57,333 bases of DNA, taken from assembly GCF_000701665.1 (NCBI RefSeq), contig NZ_JNJN01000011.1:1-57333 (forward strand). The letters run 5' to 3'. The notes beneath the pieces are model-generated. The model searched no databases and was not told the origin of the DNA. It saw nothing but the letters and a program-made list of their open reading frames with translations. This DNA comes from Agathobaculum desmolans ATCC 43058 (lineage in GTDB: Bacteria; Bacillota; Clostridia; Oscillospirales; Butyricicoccaceae). Of this stretch, positions 49,999-57,333 are shown piece by piece. Position 1 is the stretch's first letter; each line of letters opens with the position of its first letter. The position numbers were made by a program, and so were the translations under genes.

Positions 49999-51861
49999 AT
50001 GAGCATAATGAAATTAACAATGGCGCAAGCGTTGGTACGTTTTCTTGACATGCAATATGTCTGCGTTGATGGGAAAGAAGAAAAGTTTGTGCATGGCATC
50101 ATGGGGATTTTCGGTCATGGCAATGTAGTGGGATTAGGGCAGGCATTAGAGCAGTATGCCGATAACATGCCGTTTATTCAGGGCAAGAACGAGCAGGAAA
50201 TTGCTCATGTGTGTGTTGCATTCGCTAAACAAATGCGCCGCCGCGCGATCTACGCCTGCACCGCGTCCATCGGCCCCGGCTCGCTCAATATGGTTACCGC
50301 AGCCGGCACAGCCTCGGTCAACCGTATCCCCGTGCTACTGCTGCCGTCCGACACCTACGCCGACCGCCAACCCGACCCGGTGCTCCAGCAGTTTGAGCAT
50401 GACGAGGACTATTCGATTTCCGTCAACGATTCGTTCAAAGCAGTAAGCCGTTACTGGGATCGTGTACAACGCCCGGAACAACTCATGACAGCCATGCTCA
50501 ATGCCATGCGTGTTTTAACCGATCCTGCTAAGACTGGTGCTGTCACTGTCTGCCTTCCTCAGGATGTGCAGGGAGAAGCCTATGATTACCCCGAAGAATT
50601 CTTTAAGAAACGCGTCTGGCATTTGGATCGCCAGCCCGCGAGTGCCGAGGCAGTGGATCGGGCAGCAGAACTGCTGATGACCAGCAAGAAACCGATCATT
50701 CTGTCGGGTGGAGGCGTACGCTACAGTGACGCAGGCAAAGCAGTTCTGAACTTCGCCGAGAAATTTGGCATTCCGGTTGCAGAGACCCAAGCCGGCAAGG
50801 GAGAGGTCAACTGCGAAAGTGATTGGTATCTGGGCTGCGCAGGTATCTGCGGCACGCTGTCTGCCAACATAATCGCTAAGCAAGCCGATTTGATTCTTGC
50901 GATTGGTACCAAACTTAATGATTTTGTCACCAATTCGAAGAATGGCTTTGCATCAGCTGCGCGCTTTGTCTCCATCAATACCAGCCGTATGGATGCGCTC
51001 AAATTGGATGCAGAATCGGTAGTTGCCGATGCTCGTGAGGGTATAGAAGAACTGCACTCTGTTTTACAGGCGCAGGGCTGGCATGCTGACTGGGGCAATG
51101 AGGTGCAAGCTGCTAAGCGTTCGTGGCAGACCGAGCTTGCACGTCTGGCGCAGTTGGAGGCTTCGGAAGCCGAAACACTGAACCAGACCCGCGTGCTGAT
51201 GGAACTGAATGAATTGCTGCGCGAGGACAATATCGTTGCCGCCTCCGGCAGCCTGCCGTCCGATCTGGAACGCGTCTGGACTGCACGCCGTCCGGGTGCA
51301 TACCATTTGGAATATGGTTTCTCCTGCATGGGATATGAGGTCTCCGGCGCTCTGGGCGTCAAGCTGGCCGATCCCGAGCACGAGGTCTATACCTTCGTCG
51401 GCGACGGCGGCTTCCTGATGGGTCACTCCGATCTGCTGACCAGCATTCAGGAGGGGCATAAGATCAATGTCCTGCTCTTCAATAACAGCGGCCACCAGTG
51501 CATTCACAATCTGGAGCGTTCGCAGGGCATGGGTACCTTCGGCACTGAGTTCCGCTTCCGTGAACAGTCCACCGGCGGACTGACCGGCGGCTATGTCCCG
51601 GTGAACTATGCCAAGCTTGCCTCTGCCTATGGCGTAAAGACCTGGCGCGTCACCACGCTCACCGAGCTGCACGCTGCCATCGAGGCCAGCAAGCAGTCCG
51701 ATGTCTCTACATTAATTGAGATTATGGTTCTGCCCGGCACGATGACCGAAGGTTATGAGAATTTTTGGCGTGTTGGCACCGCCTCTGTTTCCGAGAAAGA
51801 ATCCGTGCGTAAAGCGTACGAAAAGCTGAATGATGTTGTTAAGAACCTGCGGAAATACTAA
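49999..51861 (+). CDS. iolD: 3D-(3,5/4)-Trihydroxycyclohexane-1,2-dione hydrolase
   Basis: A 620-residue ThDP-dependent enzyme, IolD, which opens the cyclohexane-dione ring to 5-deoxy-glucuronate. GIFGHGNVVGLGQAL near the start and the ThDP/Mg motif GDGGFLMGHSDLLTS near 475 are intact. GAGAGGGG precedes the ATG at 49999. Two blocks (about 50225-50420 and 51220-51690) are clearly richer in G and C at third positions than the rest, suggesting recombination with a core-type allele. Confidence 0.95.
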   Translation: MSIMKLTMAQALVRFLDMQYVCVDGKEEKFVHGIMGIFGHGNVVGLGQALEQYADNMPFIQGKNEQEIAHVCVAFAKQMRRRAIYACTASIGPGSLNMVTAAGTASVNRIPVLLLPSDTYADRQPDPVLQQFEHDEDYSISVNDSFKAVSRYWDRVQRPEQLMTAMLNAMRVLTDPAKTGAVTVCLPQDVQGEAYDYPEEFFKKRVWHLDRQPASAEAVDRAAELLMTSKKPIILSGGGVRYSDAGKAVLNFAEKFGIPVAETQAGKGEVNCESDWYLGCAGICGTLSANIIAKQADLILAIGTKLNDFVTNSKNGFASAARFVSINTSRMDALKLDAESVVADAREGIEELHSVLQAQGWHADWGNEVQAAKRSWQTELARLAQLEASEAETLNQTRVLMELNELLREDNIVAASGSLPSDLERVWTARRPGAYHLEYGFSCMGYEVSGALGVKLADPEHEVYTFVGDGGFLMGHSDLLTSIQEGHKINVLLFNNSGHQCIHNLERSQGMGTFGTEFRFREQSTGGLTGGYVPVNYAKLASAYGVKTWRVTTLTELHAAIEASKQSDVSTLIEIMVLPGTMTEGYENFWRVGTASVSEKESVRKAYEKLNDVVKNLRKY

Positions 51862-51875
51862 AAAGGAGAATAAAC

Positions 51876-52763
51876 ATGAAAGTACAATTTGGCTGCGCAC
51901 CGATTAACTGGACAAATGATGACCTGCCCTCTTTGGGTGGTGAACTGACCTATCAGCAGTGTCTGAGCGAAATGGCACTAGCCGGATACAAGGGTAGCGA
52001 AGGTGGCTGCAAATATCCCAAAGATTTTGATGTGCTTAAGAAGGCTCTCGATTTGCGCGGTCTGCAGATCTGTAACATGTGGTTTTCGAGTTTTTTCACT
52101 ACATTCGAGAACGATCGCACCTATGCCGCGTTTGAAGATCATATGGACTTCACCTATGGGCTGGGCGCTCGTGTAATCGGCGTTGGCGAATGCGGAGTAA
52201 CTGTTCATGGGCAGGAGGAGACTCCGCTTTTCCCAAACTCCCCGATTCTAACCGAAGAGCAGATGAAAAATCTGGCTGAAGGACTGAATGAACTGGGGCG
52301 CCGTGCGCAGCGAAAGGGCATGAAGGTTGGTTTTCATCCCCATGTTGGCACAGGCATCCAATCGATGAAGGAAATTGACCGACTGATGGAACTGACTGAT
52401 CCGACACTGGTTGGTCTGCTGTTCGATACCGGACATTCAACAATCGCAGGTGAGAATCCGGTATCAATTCTGAAAAAGTACATCGACCGTGTTGTACATA
52501 TCCATGTTAAGGACGTCCGCCGCGAAGTATTCGAGCAGGTTAAGTCCGGAGATCATAGTTTCCTTTGGGGTGTAAAGAACGGTATGTTTACTGTGCCAGG
52601 TGATGGCAACTGTGTAAACTGGGATGCGATCTTCTCGATTTTGAAGGAAAGCAATTACGAAGGTTGGATTGTTGTAGAAGCAGAACAAGATCCCGCTAAG
52701 GCTGATCCGCTGGAATACGCCCAGAAAGCGCGTGCATTCATGCGTAAGCAGCTCGGTGTCTAG
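51876..52763 (+). CDS. iolE: myo-Inosose-2 dehydratase
   Basis: A 295-residue TIM-barrel dehydratase of the IolE family, which removes water from scyllo-inosose to give the diketone used by IolD. Motifs: GCAPINWTNDD start, VGFHPHVGTGI, LLFDTGHSTIAGE and VVHIHVKDV with His/Asp/Glu metal ligands. AAAGGAG precedes the ATG, 14 bp after iolD. Confidence 0.94.
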   Translation: MKVQFGCAPINWTNDDLPSLGGELTYQQCLSEMALAGYKGSEGGCKYPKDFDVLKKALDLRGLQICNMWFSSFFTTFENDRTYAAFEDHMDFTYGLGARVIGVGECGVTVHGQEETPLFPNSPILTEEQMKNLAEGLNELGRRAQRKGMKVGFHPHVGTGIQSMKEIDRLMELTDPTLVGLLFDTGHSTIAGENPVSILKKYIDRVVHIHVKDVRREVFEQVKSGDHSFLWGVKNGMFTVPGDGNCVNWDAIFSILKESNYEGWIVVEAEQDPAKADPLEYAQKARAFMRKQLGV

Positions 52764-52782
52764 TTGAAGGAGTGGATGCAGC

Positions 52783-53478
52783 ATGAAGAAACGACTTTCC
52801 GTGAAACAAGCTGTTGAATTAATTCCGGATGGCGCGGTAATCATGTGTGGCGGTTTTCTGGGATGTGGCACAGCACATCGTCTCATTGATGCGCTGGTGG
52901 CCAGTCACAAGAAGAATCTTACGATTATTTGTAATGATGCGGGTCTTTTGGAAGGTCCGAATGGGGAAGCATATTATGGGATAGCCAAGCTGATTCACAA
53001 CCGTCAGGTCAGCCACTTAATTGCCACTCATATTGGTCTGAATCCAGAAGCAACAGAGCAAATGAATGCAGGTAGTATGCGTATCGATTTGCTGCCACAG
53101 GGCTCTCTGGCGGAAATGATTCGCGCAGGCGGTGCTGGTTTGGGCGGCATCTTAACCAAAACTGGTATCGGCACACTAGTTGAGGATGCAAAAGACTACG
53201 TGGTTGGACGACAAACCATTGACGGCGTGGATTACTTGTTGATGCGCCCATTGCGCGCTGACATTGCACTGATTTGTGGTCAGCAGGTCGATGACGAAGG
53301 AAATGTCTGGTACGAGGGCACTGCACGTAATTTCAATCAGGTTATGGCAACTGCCGCAAATATTGTTATTGTAGAAGCTGAACAAATAGTATCCGCAGGA
53401 GAAATTCGACCGGAAAACGTGCAGACATTTGGGATTTTGGTGGATTATATCGTGAATGGGAGACAAGTCAATGAGTGA
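52783..53478 (+). CDS. 3-Oxoacid-type CoA-transferase, subunit A
   Basis: A 231-residue subunit of a family I CoA-transferase (AtoD/ScoA-like): DGAVIMCGGFLGCGTAHRLI, then LLPQGSLAEMIRAGGAGLGG, typical of the CoA-binding half. It moves CoA between an acyl-CoA and a carboxylic acid. GAAGGAG precedes the ATG. In this operon it stands where IolA would be expected and may activate malonate semialdehyde or a product. Confidence 0.92.
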   Translation: MKKRLSVKQAVELIPDGAVIMCGGFLGCGTAHRLIDALVASHKKNLTIICNDAGLLEGPNGEAYYGIAKLIHNRQVSHLIATHIGLNPEATEQMNAGSMRIDLLPQGSLAEMIRAGGAGLGGILTKTGIGTLVEDAKDYVVGRQTIDGVDYLLMRPLRADIALICGQQVDDEGNVWYEGTARNFNQVMATAANIVIVEAEQIVSAGEIRPENVQTFGILVDYIVNGRQVNE

Positions 53479-54151
53479 ATCTTTGAACGCATTTGAAGCA
53501 CGTTCTGCCAAAGAGATTATTGCTCGGCGAACGGCTCGTGAACTGAAAAATCACATGGTTGTAAATCTCGGTATTGGACTTCCCACTCTGGTGCCACAAT
53601 ATCTGTCTGCAGATGTCCACGTGACAATCCAGTCGGAGAACGGAATCATTGGATTGGATAAAGTGCAGGATGATACGCTACATCCGTATATTACAGATGC
53701 AAGCGGCAAATCTGCTGCTGTTGCCTCTGGGGGCGCATTCATCGATTCTGTGACCTCCTTCGGTCTGATTCGGGGAGGCCATGTAGATGTTACGATTTTG
53801 GGAAGTCTGCAAGTGGATCAGGAGGGTTCACTTGCAAACTGGATGATCCCTGGAAAGAAAACGCCCGGAATGGGTGGCGCGATGGATTTACTTTCAGGTG
53901 TTCATCATGTCATTGTGGCCATGGAGCACACAGCTAGAGGCACACCTAAAATTCTGAAAAAATGCACACTTCCACTTACAGCAGTACATTGTGTCACTAA
54001 AATCATCACTGAAATGTGTGTGTTTAATGTTACAGATACTGGTCTTGTATTGACTGAATTAAATCCACAGTATACGATTGACGATGTGCAGGCAGTAACC
54101 GAAGCTGAGTTTGCAATTTCAAAAAATTTGACAGAAATGAATATCGTATAA
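53471..54151 (+). CDS. 3-Oxoacid-type CoA-transferase, subunit B
   Basis: A 226-residue AtoA/ScoB-like subunit. The catalytic glutamate lies in VTIQSENGIIGLDKV near residue 60, and the glycine-rich loop is SGGAFIDSVTSFGLIRGGHV. The ATG overlaps the end of subunit A by 8 bp. Together they form the active complex. Acceptor and donor in vivo are unknown; malonate semialdehyde and acetyl-CoA fit the pathway. Confidence 0.93.
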   Translation: MSESLNAFEARSAKEIIARRTARELKNHMVVNLGIGLPTLVPQYLSADVHVTIQSENGIIGLDKVQDDTLHPYITDASGKSAAVASGGAFIDSVTSFGLIRGGHVDVTILGSLQVDQEGSLANWMIPGKKTPGMGGAMDLLSGVHHVIVAMEHTARGTPKILKKCTLPLTAVHCVTKIITEMCVFNVTDTGLVLTELNPQYTIDDVQAVTEAEFAISKNLTEMNIV

Positions 54152-54165
54152 GGAGGATATTGATT

Positions 54166-55350
54166 ATGTTTAACGAAGAGTTTCGTCTAGAGCAACCTAT
54201 CCGTTGGGGAATGGTTGGCGGTGGTCGCGGTAGCCAGATTGGCTATATCCATCGCAATTCTGCATTGCGGGATCGTTTATTCACGCTGTGTGCCGGTGCT
54301 TTTGATGTGAATGAGGAACGAGGACGAGAGTTTGGTGTCAACTGGGGGGTTGACCCCGAACGTTGCTACTCGGACTACAAAACCATGTTTGTTGAAGAGG
54401 CAAAGCGTCCAGACGGTATTCAGGCCGTATCTATTGCAACCCCCAACTTTACTCACTATGAAATTCTAAAAGCTGCACTCGAAGCCGGATTGCATGCCAT
54501 CTGTGAGAAGCCGCTTTGCTTTACAACTGAACAGGCTGAAGAACTAGTTGCTCTCGCAAAAAAGCAAAATCGCATTGTTGGCGTGACCTACGGCTATACT
54601 GGTGCCCAGATGATTCATCAGGCACGCCGCATGATTCAGGAAGGGATGTTAGGCGAAATTCGCATCATCAACATGCAATTTGCGCACGGCTATCATTCCT
54701 CCGCTGTGGAAGCGAATGATCCGGGTACAAAGTGGCGCGTCACCCCTGAAAAGGCGGGACCTTCCTACGTACTAGGAGATGTCGGCACACATGCGCTGTT
54801 CCTCGCTGAAACCATGGTACCCAACCTCAAAATTGAAAAGCTGATGTGTGCCAGACAGAGCTTTGTCAAGAGTCGTGCCCCTCTGGAGGACAACGCTTTT
54901 GTTCTGATCCAATATAATAATGGTACAGTCGGCAACCTGTGGGCGAGCTGTGTCAACGCTGGTTCTACCCATCAGCAGAAAATCCGAGTGGTCGGTGAAA
55001 AGGCATCTATTGAGTGGTGGGATGAACACCCCAATCAGCTTATCTTCGAAGAGCAGGGAAAACCGGTTCAAATTCTGGATCGTGGACAGGGATATCTCTA
55101 CCAGGATGACGAAGCCATCACTTGTGACCGCATGGGAGGTGGACATGCCGAAGGGCTATTTGAATCCTGGGCGAATCTGTATCGCCGGTTCGCAACCGCA
55201 ATGGATCGTGTTATCCATGGAGAATCGACCAATGTAGTCATGGATGATATTTGGTTCCCGAACATCCGAGACGGTGCGGAGGGCGTCCGTTTCATCGAAA
55301 ACTGCGTGCGTTCGTCGGATGAAGGTAGTACATGGGTCGAGTATCGATAA
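54166..55350 (+). CDS. Gfo/Idh/MocA dehydrogenase, long type
   Basis: A 394-residue NAD(P) oxidoreductase: WGMVGGGRGSQIGYIHR nucleotide-binding start, ICEKPLCFT with the catalytic lysine, and GPSYVLGDVGTHALFL with the catalytic His. Related to long IolG/IolW-type inositol dehydrogenases. AAGGAGG lies 9 bp before the ATG at 54166. It may handle an inositol stereoisomer other than myo. Confidence 0.9.
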   Translation: MFNEEFRLEQPIRWGMVGGGRGSQIGYIHRNSALRDRLFTLCAGAFDVNEERGREFGVNWGVDPERCYSDYKTMFVEEAKRPDGIQAVSIATPNFTHYEILKAALEAGLHAICEKPLCFTTEQAEELVALAKKQNRIVGVTYGYTGAQMIHQARRMIQEGMLGEIRIINMQFAHGYHSSAVEANDPGTKWRVTPEKAGPSYVLGDVGTHALFLAETMVPNLKIEKLMCARQSFVKSRAPLEDNAFVLIQYNNGTVGNLWASCVNAGSTHQQKIRVVGEKASIEWWDEHPNQLIFEEQGKPVQILDRGQGYLYQDDEAITCDRMGGGHAEGLFESWANLYRRFATAMDRVIHGESTNVVMDDIWFPNIRDGAEGVRFIENCVRSSDEGSTWVEYR

Positions 55351-55417
55351 TAATCCGCTGCAATCTATTTTGATATAGCAGTCCCCTGCCTTGGATAATT
55401 ATAAAATGGAGGAATCA

Positions 55418-56434
55418 ATGATAAAGGTAAAATTTGGCATTTTGGGTGTAGGTGAACTCGGCTTACAGCACGCAAAGAATATACAATTTCGGATCCCCAA
55501 TGCCGAATTAATTGCTGTTTGTGTTCGTACTACCGAAAAAATTGACCGACTCCAGAAAGAACTGGAGGTTCCATATGGGTATACAGACTATCAGGAAATG
55601 TTGCACAATCCAGAATTGGATGCAGTGGTAATTGCATCGTCTACAACTGCGCATTTTGAACACGCAATGGCAGCCATTAGGGCTGGTCTACATATTTTTA
55701 TTGAAAAACCTATTGGTATGACTGTAGACGAATGCGTTAAACTTGAAGAGGCTGCTAAAAATAGTGGTAGGTTGTTTATGGTCGGATTTATGCGCCGCCA
55801 TGATCCCGCTTATGCGGATGCCAAAAGGCGCATTGAAGCTGGCGAAATCGGTCAACCAATTCTCTATCGGGGATATAGCTTGGATCCTGTTTGGGTTGCG
55901 GAATATCTTGCGAAGCGTGCGGAACAGAATGGTTGCTGGTTTTTGGATATGGGGGTTCATGATTATGATCTTGCCAGATGGTTTCTTGGCAGCGAGCCAG
56001 AAAGTGTCTTTGCTTGTGGTGGGGCATATATGTACCCAATATTTGAAAAGACGAAAGATATCGACAACGGATATGCCTTAATGAAGTTCCATAACGGTTC
56101 TGCGGCATTTTTCTACGAAGGACGCACTGCGCCACACGGCTCGCATGTCGAAAGCGAAATCATCGGAACCGAAGGAAGCATTCGCATCAACTCTATTCCA
56201 GCAAAGAATCGATCGGTCATTTATAACGAAAATGGAGTATCTGTTCAATGCTTTTCCACATATTTGGAGCGTTGGGCAGAAGCGTTCTATCTGGAGTTAC
56301 AGTCATTTGCAGACGCTATTTTAGCAGGGCATACGAATGTTGGCGCGAATGCACACGATGGTACTCTTGCTACGACTATGGGTCTTGCTGTTCAAAAATC
56401 ATATGAATCCAACTCTCTTGTGGAGATTATTTAG
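55418..56434 (+). CDS. Inositol 2-dehydrogenase-like Gfo/Idh/MocA enzyme
   Basis: A 338-residue IolG-like dehydrogenase: FGILGVGELGLQHAKN, FIEKPIGMTVDE with the catalytic Lys, and GCWFLDMGVHDYDLARWF with the Asp/His pair. GGAGG precedes the ATG at 55418. Last gene of the operon. It is a third dehydrogenase for the pathway in this window, besides 17370 and 54166. Confidence 0.9.
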   Translation: MIKVKFGILGVGELGLQHAKNIQFRIPNAELIAVCVRTTEKIDRLQKELEVPYGYTDYQEMLHNPELDAVVIASSTTAHFEHAMAAIRAGLHIFIEKPIGMTVDECVKLEEAAKNSGRLFMVGFMRRHDPAYADAKRRIEAGEIGQPILYRGYSLDPVWVAEYLAKRAEQNGCWFLDMGVHDYDLARWFLGSEPESVFACGGAYMYPIFEKTKDIDNGYALMKFHNGSAAFFYEGRTAPHGSHVESEIIGTEGSIRINSIPAKNRSVIYNENGVSVQCFSTYLERWAEAFYLELQSFADAILAGHTNVGANAHDGTLATTMGLAVQKSYESNSLVEII

Positions 56435-56636
56435 TACAAGAGGAAAATATACAAAATATAGCAATGCATATGCATAAGCAGATATGTGCGTTGAATTTGT
56501 TGGTGCAAACATTTTGTTATCACTTGAATATAATGGTGACAGCATCAGCTAATGTAAATATATTTTTAATGCGCTATAGGCTGAGAAGATATTATTTGCA
56601 TATATCTTGAACGATGTCTATTCATACACAAAAATT

Positions 56637-56677
56637 AAGCCGTCCCGTATCTAATTATGGATACGGGACGGCTTCTT
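56637..56677. terminator. Terminator between the iol operon and the NlpC/P60 gene
   Basis: AAGCCGTCCCGTATC at 56637-56651 pairs perfectly with GATACGGGACGGCTT at 56660-56674, followed by CTTT. It serves converging transcription. The 200 bp before it (56435-56636) is AT-rich and empty. Confidence 0.9.
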
Positions 56678-56709
56678 TCTGTGGCTATATTTTACACATT
56701 GCTTGTGCA

Positions 56710-56997
56710 TCAAAAACAATCCGGTCTACCGACGCTGGTGAATCCCTGCAAGCCGGTCAACACCACATTATTCTGCGAACTGGCACAGTGAATAATCAGC
56801 GGATTTCCCGAAGCGTCCTTGCCCACGAATACACCTACATGAGAATCGCCGGGATAGAACACCAGATCGCCAGGCAATGCTTCGTTCCACGAGATCGGCG
56901 TGCAATAGGTATGCTGCGCGTGTGCACCACCGCCATGACCAATCACATAATTCAGGGCGTTATTAAATACCCAATCCACAAAGCCGGAACAATGATA
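56710..56997 (-). pseudogene. NlpC/P60 endopeptidase cut by an IS
   Basis: The last 95 residues of a C40 peptidase: HCSGFVDWVFNN with the catalytic Cys, then ALPGDLVFYPGDSHVGVFVG with the catalytic His and GKDASGNPLIIHCAS. The frame ends exactly at the IS boundary 56997/56998, three codons before the catalytic Cys, so the N-terminus and signal peptide are missing. It resembles the cell-wall hydrolases of Gram-positive conjugation modules, which open peptidoglycan for the transfer channel, but a chromosomal origin cannot be excluded. Confidence 0.8.
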
Positions 56998-56999
56998 TG

Positions 57000-57049
57000 A
57001 TCCTCCTAAAGTAGACCATGGAAAAAACCAAAATCTACTTTAGGAGGAT
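57000..57049 (+). promoter_or_regulatory. Hairpin hiding the transposase ribosome site
   Basis: ATCCTCCTAAAGTAGA at 57000-57015 is perfectly complementary to TCTACTTTAGGAGGAT at 57034-57049, and the ribosome site AGGAGG (57042-57047) of the ATG at 57055 is in the second arm. RNA entering from outside would fold and hide the site, whereas RNA started inside the loop would not. This matches the known protection of IS elements from neighbour transcription. Confidence 0.8.
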
Positions 57050-57054
57050 TTTTT

Positions 57055-57333
57055 ATGGGCAAAATAAAATTCACTCCAGAGAAGAAAATAGAAATCATAG
57101 AAGCGTATAAGTCGGGTAAGGTTGCCTATTCTCAATTACAAGATGTTTATGGAATGAATCGTGACGAGATATATAGATGGATATCCAAGTACGAAGCGAA
57201 CGGTATTGAAGCCTTTGTAAGTGGAAACAGAAGGTATTCCAAGGAATTTAAGATTCATTGCATTGAAGAGTATCTTAGCGGAATTGGCAGTGTGGATGAT
57301 ATCGTAGCCAAATACAATATTTCAAACAGAGAG
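57055..57333 (+). CDS. IS3-family OrfA, DNA-binding subunit, truncated by the window end
   Basis: 93 codons are visible. Two helix-turn-helix regions can be seen: FTPEKKIEIIEAYKSGKVAY then DVYGMNRDEIYRWISKYEA, and YSKEFKIHCIEEYLSGIGSV then DIVAKYNISNRE. This matches OrfA proteins of IS3/IS150 elements, which bind the element ends. AGGAGG upstream is held in the hairpin. OrfB should follow by frameshift outside the window, and the OrfB part at 2-421 is probably from a copy of the same element. Confidence 0.88.
   Translation, partial: MGKIKFTPEKKIEIIEAYKSGKVAYSQLQDVYGMNRDEIYRWISKYEANGIEAFVSGNRRYSKEFKIHCIEEYLSGIGSVDDIVAKYNISNRE

Larger units (their letters stand above)
56998..57333 (+). mobile_element. 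IS3-family insertion sequence, left-hand part
   Basis: The element begins TGATCCTCC at 56998, right after the broken NlpC/P60 gene, and runs out of the window. Its tip shares scattered positions with the right tip at 455. Together with that copy it bounds the window, as expected when an assembly breaks at repeats. Confidence 0.8.

Noticed and set aside
56710-57333. That the right-hand NlpC/P60 fragment and the left-hand VirD4-like gene are neighbours across one IS
   Set aside because: The bases flanking the two IS tips do not show a clear matching duplication, and the middle of the IS is outside the window, so this cannot be decided.

Overview
The window looks like draft-assembly sequence from an anaerobic gut-type Clostridia, most likely the Oscillospirales/Butyricicoccaceae neighbourhood. 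That placement is inferred from gene families, AGGAGG ribosome sites and a GC-rich core broken by AT-richer islands; no marker gene fixes the species. Both ends lie inside copies of an IS3-family element (3' half at 1-455, 5' end at 56998-57333), and each copy cuts a conjugation-type or cell-wall gene: a VirD4-like coupling protein on the left and an NlpC/P60 hydrolase on the right.

Region 1 (about 1-12990) is one end of an integrative conjugative or mobilizable element inserted into feoB, which stops after its conserved MCMG motif. Its cargo is a VirD4-like ATPase without membrane helices, an unknown 411-aa protein, a small serine resolvase, a VbhA-Fic toxin-antitoxin pair, an operon of DUF960 protein, zinc-ribbon amidoligase, class II glutamine amidotransferase and an overlooked 35-aa peptide, an XRE regulator with a palindromic operator, a divergent cassette of TerB-like, YkgJ-like, Ala-rich coiled-coil and membrane proteins, and two paralogous replication-initiator-like genes, one of them decayed.

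Region 2 (about 12990-36000) is GC-rich core: feoA with the interrupted feoB, a LacI-type regulator beside an orphan sugar-binding lipoprotein, IolG and a hydroxypyruvate-isomerase-like enzyme, HTH genes, DUF4186, an M23 peptidase, a zinc-dependent phospholipase C-like protein, an OpuC-type osmoprotectant transporter, ychF, and a sugar ABC transporter (rbsA-C-B type). Next to the transporter is a YesN-type response regulator, a histidine kinase with no sensor domain and a degenerate RbsA-like ABC protein without Walker A. A 1-phosphofructokinase-like gene closes the block.

Region 3 (about 36000-44900) is small and broken: a repeat element, small membrane proteins and a lipoprotein, tRNA-Ser(GGA), relics of M56/BlaR1, rubrerythrin and IS3 genes, and a leftover Tn916-style regulatory module (sigma-like protein, HTH protein, two excisionase-like proteins, Rpn nuclease) with no integrase.

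Region 4 (about 45400-56650) is a DeoR-regulated inositol catabolic operon: iolC, iolJ, iolB, an IolH/Hyi-type epimerase, a new 40-aa membrane microprotein, iolD, iolE, a CoA-transferase pair where methylmalonate-semialdehyde dehydrogenase (IolA) would be expected, and two Gfo/Idh/MocA dehydrogenases. Together with the iolG at 17 kb these genes would take inositol to malonate semialdehyde and dihydroxyacetone phosphate, with the CoA-transferase suggesting a different final step.
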